A stretch of 64,000 nt of DNA from Rhodobacterales bacterium 32-67-9. GTDB taxonomy: Bacteria; Pseudomonadota; Alphaproteobacteria; Rhodobacterales; Rhodobacteraceae. Shown piece by piece: positions 43,236-50,998 of this stretch. Positions within the stretch are counted from its first letter, which is position 1. The number at the start of each line of letters is the position of its first letter. The DNA lies in the NCBI GenBank assembly GCA_002280515.1, contig NCEA01000003.1, positions 1 through 64,000 on the forward strand, read 5' to 3'. Under the pieces are notes generated by a model. That model was not told the origin of the DNA. It ran no database searches and worked only from the letters and a program-made list of their open reading frames with translations. A program made the position numbers and the translations under genes.

Positions 43236-44560
43236 CCCTCGCCTTCCGAATCCTAGACCGCTTCCTGCGCCCGACCTCGAAGCGTTCCGGTATCGAGGCC
43301 GGTGGCGGCGGGCGGCGCTGGCAGGGTGCGCCGATGCTGGGCACCCCCCAGCAATCCGCGCTTTCCGCGCGCGGTGCGGCGAAGGCCCGCGCGGCTGGAC
43401 TCTACATCAACACCCCCCACGGCAACCGGATCGTGGAAGCCTGGACGGCAGCAATCGTGGGGAAGGGCTATCAGGCGCGCAGCCAGCACCCCGACGAAGG
43501 CATCCGCCGCCGCCTGAATGCCGACTTCGAGGCGCTTGTCGGGCCGATTCTTGCGCCCCTTGCCCGCGCGCTGGTGCGCGACGGCGAAGGATTCGTGCAG
43601 ATCGTGACCGAATATGACGGCGGGCTGCGCCTTAAGCTGATCCCGGCCGATCAGGTTGACCCGTCGCTGACGCGCGAGCTTGGCGGTGGTGCCCGGATCG
43701 TCGCGGGCATCGAGTATGACGCCGCCGACCGGGTGGTGGCCTTCCATGTCCTGCGCGAGGCGCCGGGCGCCCCGTTCTCGACCTTCGGCGAGGCGGTGCG
43801 CGTCCCTGCCGCCGACATGATCCACACCTTCGACCTGCTATTTCCCGGGCAGGTGCGCGGCCTTTCATGGCTTTCCCCGGTCCTGCTGAAACTGCGCGAC
43901 CGCGACGAAGCAAGCGATGCGCTTCTGATGCAGCTCAAGACGGCGAGCCTGATCACGGGCTTTGTGCGCGACCCCGAAGGCGGGGCGGCGGGCTTCGATG
44001 AAGGCGCGAGCGGTGGGCAGGTGAATGTGAGCCTTGAGCCGGGCGCCATGCGCATTCTTCCGCCCGGTGCCGATGTGACCTTCTCGCAGCCCGGGCAGGG
44101 TCTCGCCCAGGCGGTGGAATTCCTGCGGGCGCAGGATCGCGAAATCGCGGCCGGGGTGGGCCTGACCTTCGAGGCGCTGACGGGCGATCTTGGCGAGGCG
44201 AACTATTCTTCGGCCCGCGTGGGCCTGCTGGAATTCCGCCGCCGCGCCGAAATGCTGCAAAAGAACCTGATCGAAGCCCAGGTGCTGCGCCCCTTCTGGC
44301 GGCGGTGGATAGACACGCAAGCCCTTGCCGGGGCGATCCCGTCCGATCCCGGCGCGCTCGCCGAATATCGCAACGTCCGCTTCATCGGCCCAGGTTGGGC
44401 TTGGGTGGACCCGCGCAACGAGATCGAGGCCGAAGTCGCCGCGATTGGCGCGGGCCTGAAATCCCGCGAAGAGGTGGTGGCCGGGCGCGGCCGGGACATT
44501 GACGACCTGGACGAAGAGCGCGCCCGCGATGCGCGTCCCGTTGAAGGAGCCCCGGCATGA
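43232..44560 (+). CDS. Phage portal protein (lambda gpB family)
   Basis: 442 aa. GNRIVEAWTAAIVGKGYQARSQHPDEGIRRRLNADFEAL, GEGFVQIVTEYDGGLRLKLIPADQVD, VPAADMIHTFDLLFPGQVRGLSWLSPVLLKLRDRDEASDALLMQLKTASLITGFV, and the late GLTFEALTGDLGEANYSSARVGLLEFRRR are classic lambda-family portal segments. Forms the dodecameric DNA-entry ring of the capsid. Full length. Coupled to the HTH gene before it and to a 78-aa gene after it by four-base overlaps. Confidence 0.93.
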   Translation: MTLAFRILDRFLRPTSKRSGIEAGGGGRRWQGAPMLGTPQQSALSARGAAKARAAGLYINTPHGNRIVEAWTAAIVGKGYQARSQHPDEGIRRRLNADFEALVGPILAPLARALVRDGEGFVQIVTEYDGGLRLKLIPADQVDPSLTRELGGGARIVAGIEYDAADRVVAFHVLREAPGAPFSTFGEAVRVPAADMIHTFDLLFPGQVRGLSWLSPVLLKLRDRDEASDALLMQLKTASLITGFVRDPEGGAAGFDEGASGGQVNVSLEPGAMRILPPGADVTFSQPGQGLAQAVEFLRAQDREIAAGVGLTFEALTGDLGEANYSSARVGLLEFRRRAEMLQKNLIEAQVLRPFWRRWIDTQALAGAIPSDPGALAEYRNVRFIGPGWAWVDPRNEIEAEVAAIGAGLKSREEVVAGRGRDIDDLDEERARDARPVEGAPA

Positions 44561-44793
44561 CGATTGACTACACCGCTTCGGAAGCGCGCTTGAGCTTCTA
44601 CGCCGACACAATCGGGGTTGAGCCTCCCGCCCGGATGGTTTGCGATGCAGGATGCCCGGCGCCGGAGCTTCTGATTTTCTGCGAACGCTATGGCGCCTCG
44701 CTCGACTGGATATTCCTCGGCGATGTGCGCGCCATGATCCGCGATAGTCACAAGCTCGCACGCGAGCGGCGCTTTGGCGGGGGCGCGGTATGA
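44557..44793 (+). CDS. Small element protein of unknown function (78 aa)
   Basis: 78 aa. The segment APELLIFCERYGASLDWIFLGDVRAMIRDSHKLARERR recalls the tail of small HTH/Cro-like phage proteins (x-F-C-x-x-x-G-x-S-L-D-W-I-F-x-G-D), but a full HTH is not visible. ATGA overlaps on both sides embed it in the head operon. Confidence 0.7.
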   Translation: MTIDYTASEARLSFYADTIGVEPPARMVCDAGCPAPELLIFCERYGASLDWIFLGDVRAMIRDSHKLARERRFGGGAV

Positions 44794-46550
44794 CGATCCA
44801 TCTTCGCGCGGTAACGCCGCAGCCGACAACGCTGGACCCGCAATCCCGCACCATCGAAGCGATTGTGAGCACAGGCGCCGAAACACTCCGGCCCGGCTAC
44901 ATCGAGCGACTGGACCTGCGCGGCGCTGACCTGTCGCGCCTGATCGGGGCGCCTGTCCTGGACGCGCACCGCGCGGCTTCGACCCGCGACATTCTCGGAG
45001 TCGTGGAGGCCGCCGAGGTGCTCCCCGAGGGGCTTTGGGTCCGCATCCGGTTTCGCAGCAACGACGCCGCCCAGACGGTGCTTGCCGATATCGGCGACGG
45101 CACGCTGCGCGGTTTGAGCGTCGGCTACAGCGTGGCCGAGTGGAAAGAGTCGCGGGACGGCGAACGCCGCATCCGCACCGCAACCCGGTGGACGCCGCTT
45201 GAGGTTTCCATCGTTCCTGTCCCGGCCGATCCGGGCGCACATTTCCGTCATGGAGGCAATCAGATGGAAACCCAAGAGCAGACGTCCGAACGCCCGGCCG
45301 AGACGGGACGGCAGACCCGCGCCCAGGCGAATGCCGAAATCCGCACCATCGCCGAGACGGCGGGCCTGACCCGCGCCTGGGCGGATGCGCAGATCGACGC
45401 CGAGGCCACGCCCGAAGCCGCCCGCGCCGCCGCCTTCGAGGCGATGCGGACGCGCAGCGCGCAGACGGCGACCCGCACCACGCGGGCCGAAATTACCCTC
45501 GACCACACAGACCCGGCGGCGGTGGCCGTGCGGGCGGGCGAGGCTCTCTTTGCGCGGGCGCACCCCGGACACGCCCTGTCCGACGCGGCCCGGCCCTTCG
45601 CCCACATGACGACCCTGGACCTTGCACGCGACTGTCTGCGCCGGGCCGGGGTTTCGACCACGGGCGCGGCGGCGGATACGTTGATCACGCGGGCGCTGCA
45701 CACCACGTCCGACTTCCCGCTGATCCTGGGCGATGCCGTGGGGCGCGAGCTGCGCCGGGCCTATCAGGCCGCACCGTCCGGGGTGCGCCAGCTCGCCGGG
45801 CAGGGCACGATCCGCGACTTCCGGCCCAAGCGGGCGATCACGCTGGGCGAGGCGCCGCAGCTCGCCAGGGTGAACGAGGCCGGAGAATTCCAGCACGGCA
45901 CGATGGCCGAGGCCGCCGAGCTCTACACCCTCGAAACCTTCGGCAAGATCTTCAGTATCTCGCGGCAGGCCCTGGTCAACGATGACCTGGGCGCCTTCAC
46001 GGCGATACCGGGGCGCCTGGGCGCGGCCGCCCGTGCCTTCGAGGCCGCGCAGCTTGCCGCCAAGGTGGAGGCCAACCCCGCGATGAGCGACACCATCGCC
46101 GTCTTCAGCGCGGCCGGGCACGGCAACGCCACGACGACCGGTGCGACCCTGGAAGAAGACCTCGCCGCCGCGCGGCTGGCGATGCGGAAGCAGACGGGCC
46201 TTTCGGGCGACCTGATCGACGTGACGCCGCGCTTCGTGCTGGTGCCGCCCGATCTGGAGACCGACATGGAAAAGGCCCTGTCGGCCGTGCAGGCGACGAA
46301 GACCGCCGACGCCAACCCCTTCGCGGCCCTTTCGCTGGTGGTGGAACCGCGCCTGACTTCGGCAACCCGCTGGTATGTCGTGGCCGATCCGGCGTTGATT
46401 GACGGGCTGGAATACGGCTACCTCGAAGGCGCGCCCGGCCCGCAGATCGAAACGAAAGTGGGCTTCGAGACGGACGGGGTGCAGATGAAGGTGCGTCTCG
46501 ACTTCGGGTGCGGATGGCTGGACCATCGCGGCTGGTTCCGGGTGGGCTGA
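44790..46550 (+). CDS. Prohead protease-major capsid protein fusion
   Basis: 586 aa. Residues about 1-155 are a U35/HK97-type prohead protease: VSTGAETLRPGYIERLDLRGADLSRLIGAPVLDAHRAAST (catalytic His) and LRGLSVGYSVAEWKESRDG (catalytic Ser), then TPLEVSIVPVPADPGA. A linker rich in Ala/Glu/Arg (about 160-250) may act as scaffold. Residues about 260-586 look like an HK97-fold major capsid protein (IRDFRPKRAITLGEAPQLARVNEAGEFQHGTMAEAAELYTLETFGKIFSISRQALVNDDLGAF, and a C-terminal segment ending VRLDFGCGWLDHRGWFRVG). Supplies the head shell for the element. Confidence 0.9.
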   Translation: MTIHLRAVTPQPTTLDPQSRTIEAIVSTGAETLRPGYIERLDLRGADLSRLIGAPVLDAHRAASTRDILGVVEAAEVLPEGLWVRIRFRSNDAAQTVLADIGDGTLRGLSVGYSVAEWKESRDGERRIRTATRWTPLEVSIVPVPADPGAHFRHGGNQMETQEQTSERPAETGRQTRAQANAEIRTIAETAGLTRAWADAQIDAEATPEAARAAAFEAMRTRSAQTATRTTRAEITLDHTDPAAVAVRAGEALFARAHPGHALSDAARPFAHMTTLDLARDCLRRAGVSTTGAAADTLITRALHTTSDFPLILGDAVGRELRRAYQAAPSGVRQLAGQGTIRDFRPKRAITLGEAPQLARVNEAGEFQHGTMAEAAELYTLETFGKIFSISRQALVNDDLGAFTAIPGRLGAAARAFEAAQLAAKVEANPAMSDTIAVFSAAGHGNATTTGATLEEDLAAARLAMRKQTGLSGDLIDVTPRFVLVPPDLETDMEKALSAVQATKTADANPFAALSLVVEPRLTSATRWYVVADPALIDGLEYGYLEGAPGPQIETKVGFETDGVQMKVRLDFGCGWLDHRGWFRVG

Positions 46551-46765
46551 TGGCACTTCCGGTAGATCAGCTTGTGCAGATGCTCGACGCGCTCATCGCA
46601 GCGCGCGCGCGAGGTGTGCGCACGCTGCAACTGCGCGACGAACGTGTCGAGTATCGCACCGACGCCGAAATGGCGGCGGCAATCGCCGATCTGGAGGCGC
46701 GCATCCGGCGCGCCTCTGCGCCCCGTCCGGGGGCCGTCCTGTTTTCCAGCTCGAAGGGGCTTTGA
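46550..46765 (+). CDS. gpW-like phage head-tail joining protein
   Basis: 71 aa from ATG 46550, sharing one base with the capsid gene stop. MALPVDQLVQMLDALIAARARGVRTLQLRDERVEYRTDAEMAAAIADLEARIRRA follows the gpW pattern: helix, beta-hairpin with R-x-x-x-V-E-Y, second helix. In lambda, gpW binds the portal and prepares the head for tail attachment. It is the last head gene; the tail genes expected next are absent. Confidence 0.8.
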   Translation: MALPVDQLVQMLDALIAARARGVRTLQLRDERVEYRTDAEMAAAIADLEARIRRASAPRPGAVLFSSSKGL

Positions 46766-46766
46766 C

Positions 46767-46949
46767 ATGGCGAACCGTGCCGCGCCCGTGAAGCAATCCG
46801 ATCTGACACGCTATCTCAAGGCTGCGACGGCGGCAGGGGTGCCCGTGGCGAAGATCGAGGTGGCGCGCGACGGCACTGTGCGGATTTTCAGCCTTGCAGC
46901 CTCTTCCGGCGACGACGACCCAAACCCCTGTGACCGGCTACTGAAATGA
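46767..46949 (+). CDS. Small element protein of unknown function (60 aa)
   Basis: 60 aa: MANRAAPVKQSDLTRYLKAA, then TAAGVPVAKIEVARDGTVRI, then FSLAASSGDDDPNPCDRLLK. The pattern of an N-terminal helix followed by a beta-type V-x-x-I-E-V-x-x-D-G-x-V-x-I segment is common in short proteins coded just before integrases in Rhodobacterales islands. The stop overlaps the integrase ATG by four bases, so it may be an excisionase-like partner; that role is a guess. Confidence 0.7.
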   Translation: MANRAAPVKQSDLTRYLKAATAAGVPVAKIEVARDGTVRIFSLAASSGDDDPNPCDRLLK

Positions 46950-48019
46950 TCCGCCGCCGAAACCCCTTCCCAGGTGTTACGCGCGTGACGGACCGTCACG
47001 GGAAGGTGCGTTGGCGCTTCCGGCGTGGCGCATTCTCAACCTATCTTCCTGGCCCCTATGCTTCCGCCGAATTCCGCGCCGCCTATGAAGCGGCGGTGGA
47101 GGGCTCGAAGACCCCTGCCGCCCGTGAGGGCTCGCCCTTCGGCACGCTGGGGTGGCTGATTGAGCAATACCTTCGCTCGCCGCGCTATGCGAACCTTTCC
47201 GCGATCCGCAAGGACACGTTGCGCCGGGAATTGGACTGGCTGCGCCGAGAAGCGGGCGATCTTCCCTATGCCCGTTTCGGGATGCGCCATGTCGAAGCCC
47301 TAATGGCGAAAAAAGCCGGGCCGACCGCGCAGAACGCGGTGAAGAAGAACCTTTCGATGCTCTTCAACTTCGCCATTCGTGCCGAGCTGACGGCGCACAA
47401 TCCTGCCCGCGCGGCCGAGCGCAGGAAGGAAAACCCCGAGGGCTATCACACTTGGACCGAGGTGGAAATCGACCGCTACCTTGCCAAGCATGGGCCGGGC
47501 ACCAAACCGCGCCTTGCGATCATGCTCTTCCTCTGCACGGGCGCGTCACGGCAGGACGCGGCCCGCTTGGGGTGGCAGAACGTTTCGGCAGGGCGCATCC
47601 GTTACCGGCGAGGGAAGACCGGCATCGAGGCCGATCTTCCGATCCTGCCCGAGCTGGCCGAAGAGCTGTGCCATGTCCCGGCCGATACCATGCTCTTCCT
47701 GACGCATGGGCAGGGCCGACCCTACAAGCCGGAAACCTTGGGCAACTGGTTCAAGGACCAATGCAAGGCGGCGGGCCTGCCGCATTGTTCCGCACATGGC
47801 CTTCGGAAGGCCGGGGCGCGGCGCATCGCCGAGCGAGGTGGCACGGAACATGAAGTCATGTCCTTCATGGCGCACGCGACCCCGAAAGAGGGCGCAACTT
47901 ACACGAAGAAGGCGAGCCGCGCGCGCATGGCCGATAGCGCGCTGGCGAAGGTATTCGGGGCGAAACCGGAACAAACCTTGTCCAACCTTTCCGACAGGTT
48001 GGACAAACGAGGCTCTTAA
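46946..48019 (+). CDS. Tyrosine-type site-specific integrase
   Basis: 357 aa. A SAM-like core-binding N-terminal domain is followed by the catalytic domain at about residues 165-335. Catalytic residues: Arg in CTGASRQDAARLGW, Lys in RRGKTGIEADLPI, His and Arg in HGLRKAGARR, His in FMAHATPKEG, and the Tyr nucleophile in ATYTKKAS. It ends 30 bp from the right attachment repeat inside tRNA-Glu, the normal position. Intact, so the element may still excise. Confidence 0.93.
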   Translation: MIRRRNPFPGVTRVTDRHGKVRWRFRRGAFSTYLPGPYASAEFRAAYEAAVEGSKTPAAREGSPFGTLGWLIEQYLRSPRYANLSAIRKDTLRRELDWLRREAGDLPYARFGMRHVEALMAKKAGPTAQNAVKKNLSMLFNFAIRAELTAHNPARAAERRKENPEGYHTWTEVEIDRYLAKHGPGTKPRLAIMLFLCTGASRQDAARLGWQNVSAGRIRYRRGKTGIEADLPILPELAEELCHVPADTMLFLTHGQGRPYKPETLGNWFKDQCKAAGLPHCSAHGLRKAGARRIAERGGTEHEVMSFMAHATPKEGATYTKKASRARMADSALAKVFGAKPEQTLSNLSDRLDKRGS

Positions 48020-48048
48020 CCCCACGAAAGGAAAGGGAAATATGATCG

Positions 48049-48067
48049 AAGTGGCAGCCCGTAGGGG
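48049..48067 (+). repeat. attR, right attachment repeat (within tRNA-Glu 3' end)
   Basis: Identical to 37730-37748 (AAGTGGCAGCCCGTAGGGG). It covers the CCA, discriminator, acceptor 3' strand and the start of the T arm of tRNA-Glu, so integration leaves the tRNA intact. Confidence 0.9.
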
Positions 48068-48126
48068 AGTCGAACCCCTCTTCCCAGGTTGAAAACCTGG
48101 TGTCCTAACCGATAGACGAACGGGCC
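48052..48126 (-). tRNA. tRNA-Glu(TTC)
   Basis: 75 nt including an encoded CCA. The seven-base acceptor stem GGCCCGT pairs with ACGGGCT (one G-U), the anticodon stem is CCAGG/CCTGG with loop TTTTCAA (anticodon TTC, positions 34-36), and the T arm is GGGG-TTCGACT-CCCC. The discriminator is G, as in bacterial tRNA-Glu. It serves as the integration site of the 10.3-kb element; its promoter and 5' part are chromosomal. Confidence 0.95.
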
Positions 48127-48144
48127 ACAGCTGGCGTGCGGCGG

Positions 48145-48173
48145 TGTTTAGGCCACGGGGGCGTGACTCGCAA
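48145..48173 (-). promoter_or_regulatory. tRNA-Glu promoter
   Basis: On the minus strand TTGCGA (48173-48168), a 17-bp spacer and TAAACA (48150-48145) form a good sigma-70-type promoter, ending 18 bases before the tRNA 5' end. Confidence 0.7.
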
Positions 48174-48208
48174 GGGGGTTTTTTCAGATTCTTGGCGGCT
48201 GGCCGGCA

Positions 48209-49960
48209 TCAGCTTCGCGCGGCATCCTCAAGCCGGAGCTGGGCTTTTGAGCGGCCCTGCCAGTGGTTGAGTTCGAGCCGGCCTGCGAGGTGGAAGCGCA
48301 TGCCGCCATGGGCGTCGAGTATGGGGCCAAGGGGGGTGTCGAAGGCACCGAAGGCGATTCCTTCGAGCGGCGCGGACACGCCGTCGGAGAAGGCGATGCG
48401 CAGGTGGTTTTCGCCGATCCGGCGGGCATGGGTGATGGCCATCCCGGCGAAGGCGAAGCGGGGGGCGGGGGCGGCCTGGCCGAAGGGGCCGGCGCGCTCG
48501 ATCTCGTCGATCAGCGCCGGCGTCACGGCACCGGGCATCAGGAGCCCGTCGACGCGGAGGTCGCGTGGGCCGACTGTGCCGGCACCCTGCCGCGCAAGCA
48601 GTTCGGAGAGCCGCGCCATTGCCGCCTCCAGCCGCTCGCGCGTCACCGTCAGCCCGGCCGCCATGCGGTGGCCGCCGCCCTTGAGGAGCAGCCCCTCGGC
48701 GGCGAGCCGCTGGATCGCGGCGCCAAGATCGACGCCTTCGACCGAGCGGCCGGAGCCCTTGCCCTCGTCGCCGTCGAAGCCGATCACCACGGCGGGGCGG
48801 TTGGTCGCCTCCTTCAGCCGGGCGGCGACGATGCCGACGACGCCGGGGTGCCAGCCGTCGCCGGCGGCCCAGACGAGGGGCGTGTCGAGCCCACGCTCTT
48901 CGGCCTGGGCGAGGGCGGCGTCGCGGACCCGGTTCTCGATCTCGCGCCGTTCTGTGTTGAGCGCGTCGAGCCGGTCGGCCAGCGCCTCGGCCTCGTGCGG
49001 GTCGTCGGTGGCCAGAAGCCGCGCGCCGAGGTCGGCGGCGCCGATGCGGCCGCCGGCGTTGACCCTTGGCCCGAGGAGGAAGCCGAGGTGATAGGGTGTC
49101 GGCGCCCGGTCCATCCGCGCCACGTCGGCGAGTTTCGTCAGCCCGATCCGCTCGCGCCGCGCCATGACCTTCAGCCCCTGCCGCACCAGCGCCCGGTTGA
49201 CGCCGACAAGGGGTGCCACATCGGCGACCGTGGCCAAGGCCACGAGGTCGAGCATCGCCATGAGGTCAGGCCCCTTCGCGCCGTCGTCGCGAAGGAGCCG
49301 GTTGGCCTCCACCAGCATCAGGAAGACCACGGAGGCGGCGCAGAGGTGACCAAGCTCGACCGTCTCGTCCTGACGGTTGGGATTCACGACGGCAAGGGCG
49401 GGGGGCAGGGATTCGGCCCCGAGATGGTGGTCGAGGACGACGACGTCGGCGCCCTTGGCGGCGGCGATGGCATCGTGGCTGAGGGTGCCGCAATCGACGC
49501 AGAGGATCAGGTCATGCTCCCGCGCCAGCGCCGCCATCGCCGGGACGTTGGGGCCGTAGCCCTCGTCGATCCGGTCGGGGATGTAGAGCGTGGCGGGCCG
49601 GCCCATGGCGCGGAGCCAGGTGATCAGCAGCGCGGCGGAAGAGCCGCCATCGACGTCGTAATCGGCGAAGACGGCGATCCGCTCGCGATCCTTCACCGCC
49701 TTGACGAACCGCCCGGCCGCCGTGCCCATGTCCTTCAGGACGCGCGGATCGGGCAAGAGGTCGCGCAACTGCGGCTCGAGGAACCGTTCCGCCTCGGACG
49801 GGCCCACGCCACGCGCGACGAGCACGCGGGCGAGGGCAGCGGGCAGGCCGGTATCCTGCACCATCGCCTCGGCCAGCCGGTCGGCCTCGGGCGAGGGGCC
49901 GGTCCAGCGCCGGCCGGTGACGGAGGCTTCGACGCCGAGAAAGGCGCGGGGTTCCGTCAC
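48209..49960 (-). CDS. recJ: Single-stranded-DNA-specific exonuclease RecJ
   Basis: 583 aa from GTG 49960, which overlaps the glpX stop by four bases (GTGA). DHH domain motifs are FADYDVDGGSSAALL, CVDCGTLSHDAI, VVLDHHLGAESLPPALAVVNPNRQDE. The DHHA1 and C-terminal parts follow, including GPRVNAGGRIGAADLGARLL, GWHPGVVGIVAARL and GGGHRMAAGLTV. Degrades single-stranded DNA 5' to 3' in recombination and mismatch repair. A much longer open frame upstream lies inside glpX in another frame and is not used. Confidence 0.95.
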   Translation of the reverse strand: MTEPRAFLGVEASVTGRRWTGPSPEADRLAEAMVQDTGLPAALARVLVARGVGPSEAERFLEPQLRDLLPDPRVLKDMGTAAGRFVKAVKDRERIAVFADYDVDGGSSAALLITWLRAMGRPATLYIPDRIDEGYGPNVPAMAALAREHDLILCVDCGTLSHDAIAAAKGADVVVLDHHLGAESLPPALAVVNPNRQDETVELGHLCAASVVFLMLVEANRLLRDDGAKGPDLMAMLDLVALATVADVAPLVGVNRALVRQGLKVMARRERIGLTKLADVARMDRAPTPYHLGFLLGPRVNAGGRIGAADLGARLLATDDPHEAEALADRLDALNTERREIENRVRDAALAQAEERGLDTPLVWAAGDGWHPGVVGIVAARLKEATNRPAVVIGFDGDEGKGSGRSVEGVDLGAAIQRLAAEGLLLKGGGHRMAAGLTVTRERLEAAMARLSELLARQGAGTVGPRDLRVDGLLMPGAVTPALIDEIERAGPFGQAAPAPRFAFAGMAITHARRIGENHLRIAFSDGVSAPLEGIAFGAFDTPLGPILDAHGGMRFHLAGRLELNHWQGRSKAQLRLEDAARS

Positions 49961-50922
49961 TTCACCGGGTTGCGGTAGATCATCCGCCGGACCGAGCCGG
50001 TCTTCGACCGCATCAGGATCGTTTCGGTCTGGATGAAGCCGGGCTCGCGCCTCACCCCCTGGACGATCGAGCCGTTGGTGACGCCGGTCGCGGCGAAGAT
50101 CACGTCGCGGGTGACCATCTCGTCGCGCGAATAGACGCGGTTCAGATCCTTGATCCCCGCCTTGGCGGCGCGGCCGCGTTCGTCGTCGTTGCGAAAGAGC
50201 AGCCGGCCCCACATCTGGCCGCCCATGCATTTCAGCGCGGAGGCCGCGAGCACGCCCTCGGGCGCACCGCCGGAACCCATGTACATGTCGATCCCGGTGA
50301 TCTCGCTCTCGGCGCAGTGGATGACGCCGGCGACGTCGCCGTCGGTGATCAGCCGGATCGCGGCGCCGGTGGCGCGCACCTCGGCGATCATCGTCTCGTG
50401 CCGGGGGCGTTCGAGGATGCAAACGGTGATGTCGGTCGGCTTGCACTTCTTGGCCTTGGCCAGTTCGACGATCCGCTCCGTCGGGCTCATGTCGAGCGAG
50501 ACGACGTCCTTCGGCAGGCCTGGCCCGATGGCGAGCTTGTCCATGTAGACGTCGGGCGCGTGCAGAAGCGTGCCGCGCGGCGCCATCGCGATCACGGTCA
50601 GCGCGTTCGGCATGTCCTTCGCGGTCAGGGTGGTGCCTTCCAGCGGGTCGAGCGCGATGTCGACCTCGGGCCCGTTGCCGGAGCCGACTTCCTCGCCGAT
50701 GAAGAGCATCGGCGCCTCGTCGCGCTCGCCCTCGCCGATCACCACGGTGCCCCGGATGTCGAGCAGGTTGAGCTGGTCGCGCATCGCGTTGACCGCGGCC
50801 TGGTCGGCGGCCTTCTCGTCGCCGCGGCCGATGAGGCGGGCGGAGGCATGGGCGGCGGCTTCGGAGACGCGGGCGAGGCCCAGCGAGAGCATGCGGTCGT
50901 GGAATTCCTGGGCGTCGGCCAT
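49957..50922 (-). CDS. glpX: Fructose-1,6-bisphosphatase, class II (GlpX)
   Basis: 321 aa from ATG 50922 (MADAQEFHDRMLSLGLARV), with AGGAA seven bases upstream; ATG 50928 is nearly as possible. Class II FBPase motifs: GTVVIGEGERDEAPMLFIGEEVG (metal site), DIALDPLEGTTLTAKDMPNALTVIA, GDVAGVI, and GSGGAPEGVLAASALKCMGGQMWGRL. Converts fructose-1,6-bisphosphate to fructose-6-phosphate in gluconeogenesis. Lies between hom and recJ, an arrangement familiar in Rhodobacterales. Confidence 0.95.
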   Translation of the reverse strand: MADAQEFHDRMLSLGLARVSEAAAHASARLIGRGDEKAADQAAVNAMRDQLNLLDIRGTVVIGEGERDEAPMLFIGEEVGSGNGPEVDIALDPLEGTTLTAKDMPNALTVIAMAPRGTLLHAPDVYMDKLAIGPGLPKDVVSLDMSPTERIVELAKAKKCKPTDITVCILERPRHETMIAEVRATGAAIRLITDGDVAGVIHCAESEITGIDMYMGSGGAPEGVLAASALKCMGGQMWGRLLFRNDDERGRAAKAGIKDLNRVYSRDEMVTRDVIFAATGVTNGSIVQGVRREPGFIQTETILMRSKTGSVRRMIYRNPVK

Positions 50923-50998
50923 GGTCATTTCCTGATGGGCTTCTGTCACCCGCATCTAGCCGGTCGCGGGGGCGCGGGGCAAGGCCCCGGCGTCCCGG

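Larger units (their letters stand above)
37730..48067 (+). mobile_element. Integrated capsid-encoding phage satellite-like element in tRNA-Glu
   Basis: About 10.3 kb bounded by identical 19-bp direct repeats, the right one being the 3' end of tRNA-Glu(TTC). Gene order on the plus strand is orf213, RepA-like AAA ATPase, two or more small genes, terminase small, terminase large, a MerR-like HTH gene, portal, a small gene, protease-capsid fusion, gpW-like joiner, a 60-aa gene and tyrosine integrase. Most genes overlap by 1-4 bases and look intact. No tail tube, tape measure, baseplate, fibre, holin, endolysin or CI/Cro genes are present. This composition fits capsid-forming phage-inducible chromosomal islands (cf-PICIs), which package in their own heads and borrow helper tails. 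A reduced, decayed prophage is the alternative, but there are no pseudogene remnants. Confidence 0.85.

Noticed and set aside
37730..48067. Gene transfer agent or full prophage
   Set aside because: Gene transfer agents lack an integrase and att repeats and carry tail genes; a full prophage needs tail and lysis genes, none of which are present.
48042..48092. Short frame MIEVAARRGVEPLFPG entering tRNA-Glu
   Set aside because: In the integrated state it stops inside the tRNA after 16 codons; its start only makes sense joined to orf213 in the excised circle.
49961..50446. Long N-terminal extension of RecJ
   Set aside because: Arg-rich sequence inside glpX in another frame; the GTG at 49960 gives a normal-length RecJ with GTGA overlap.
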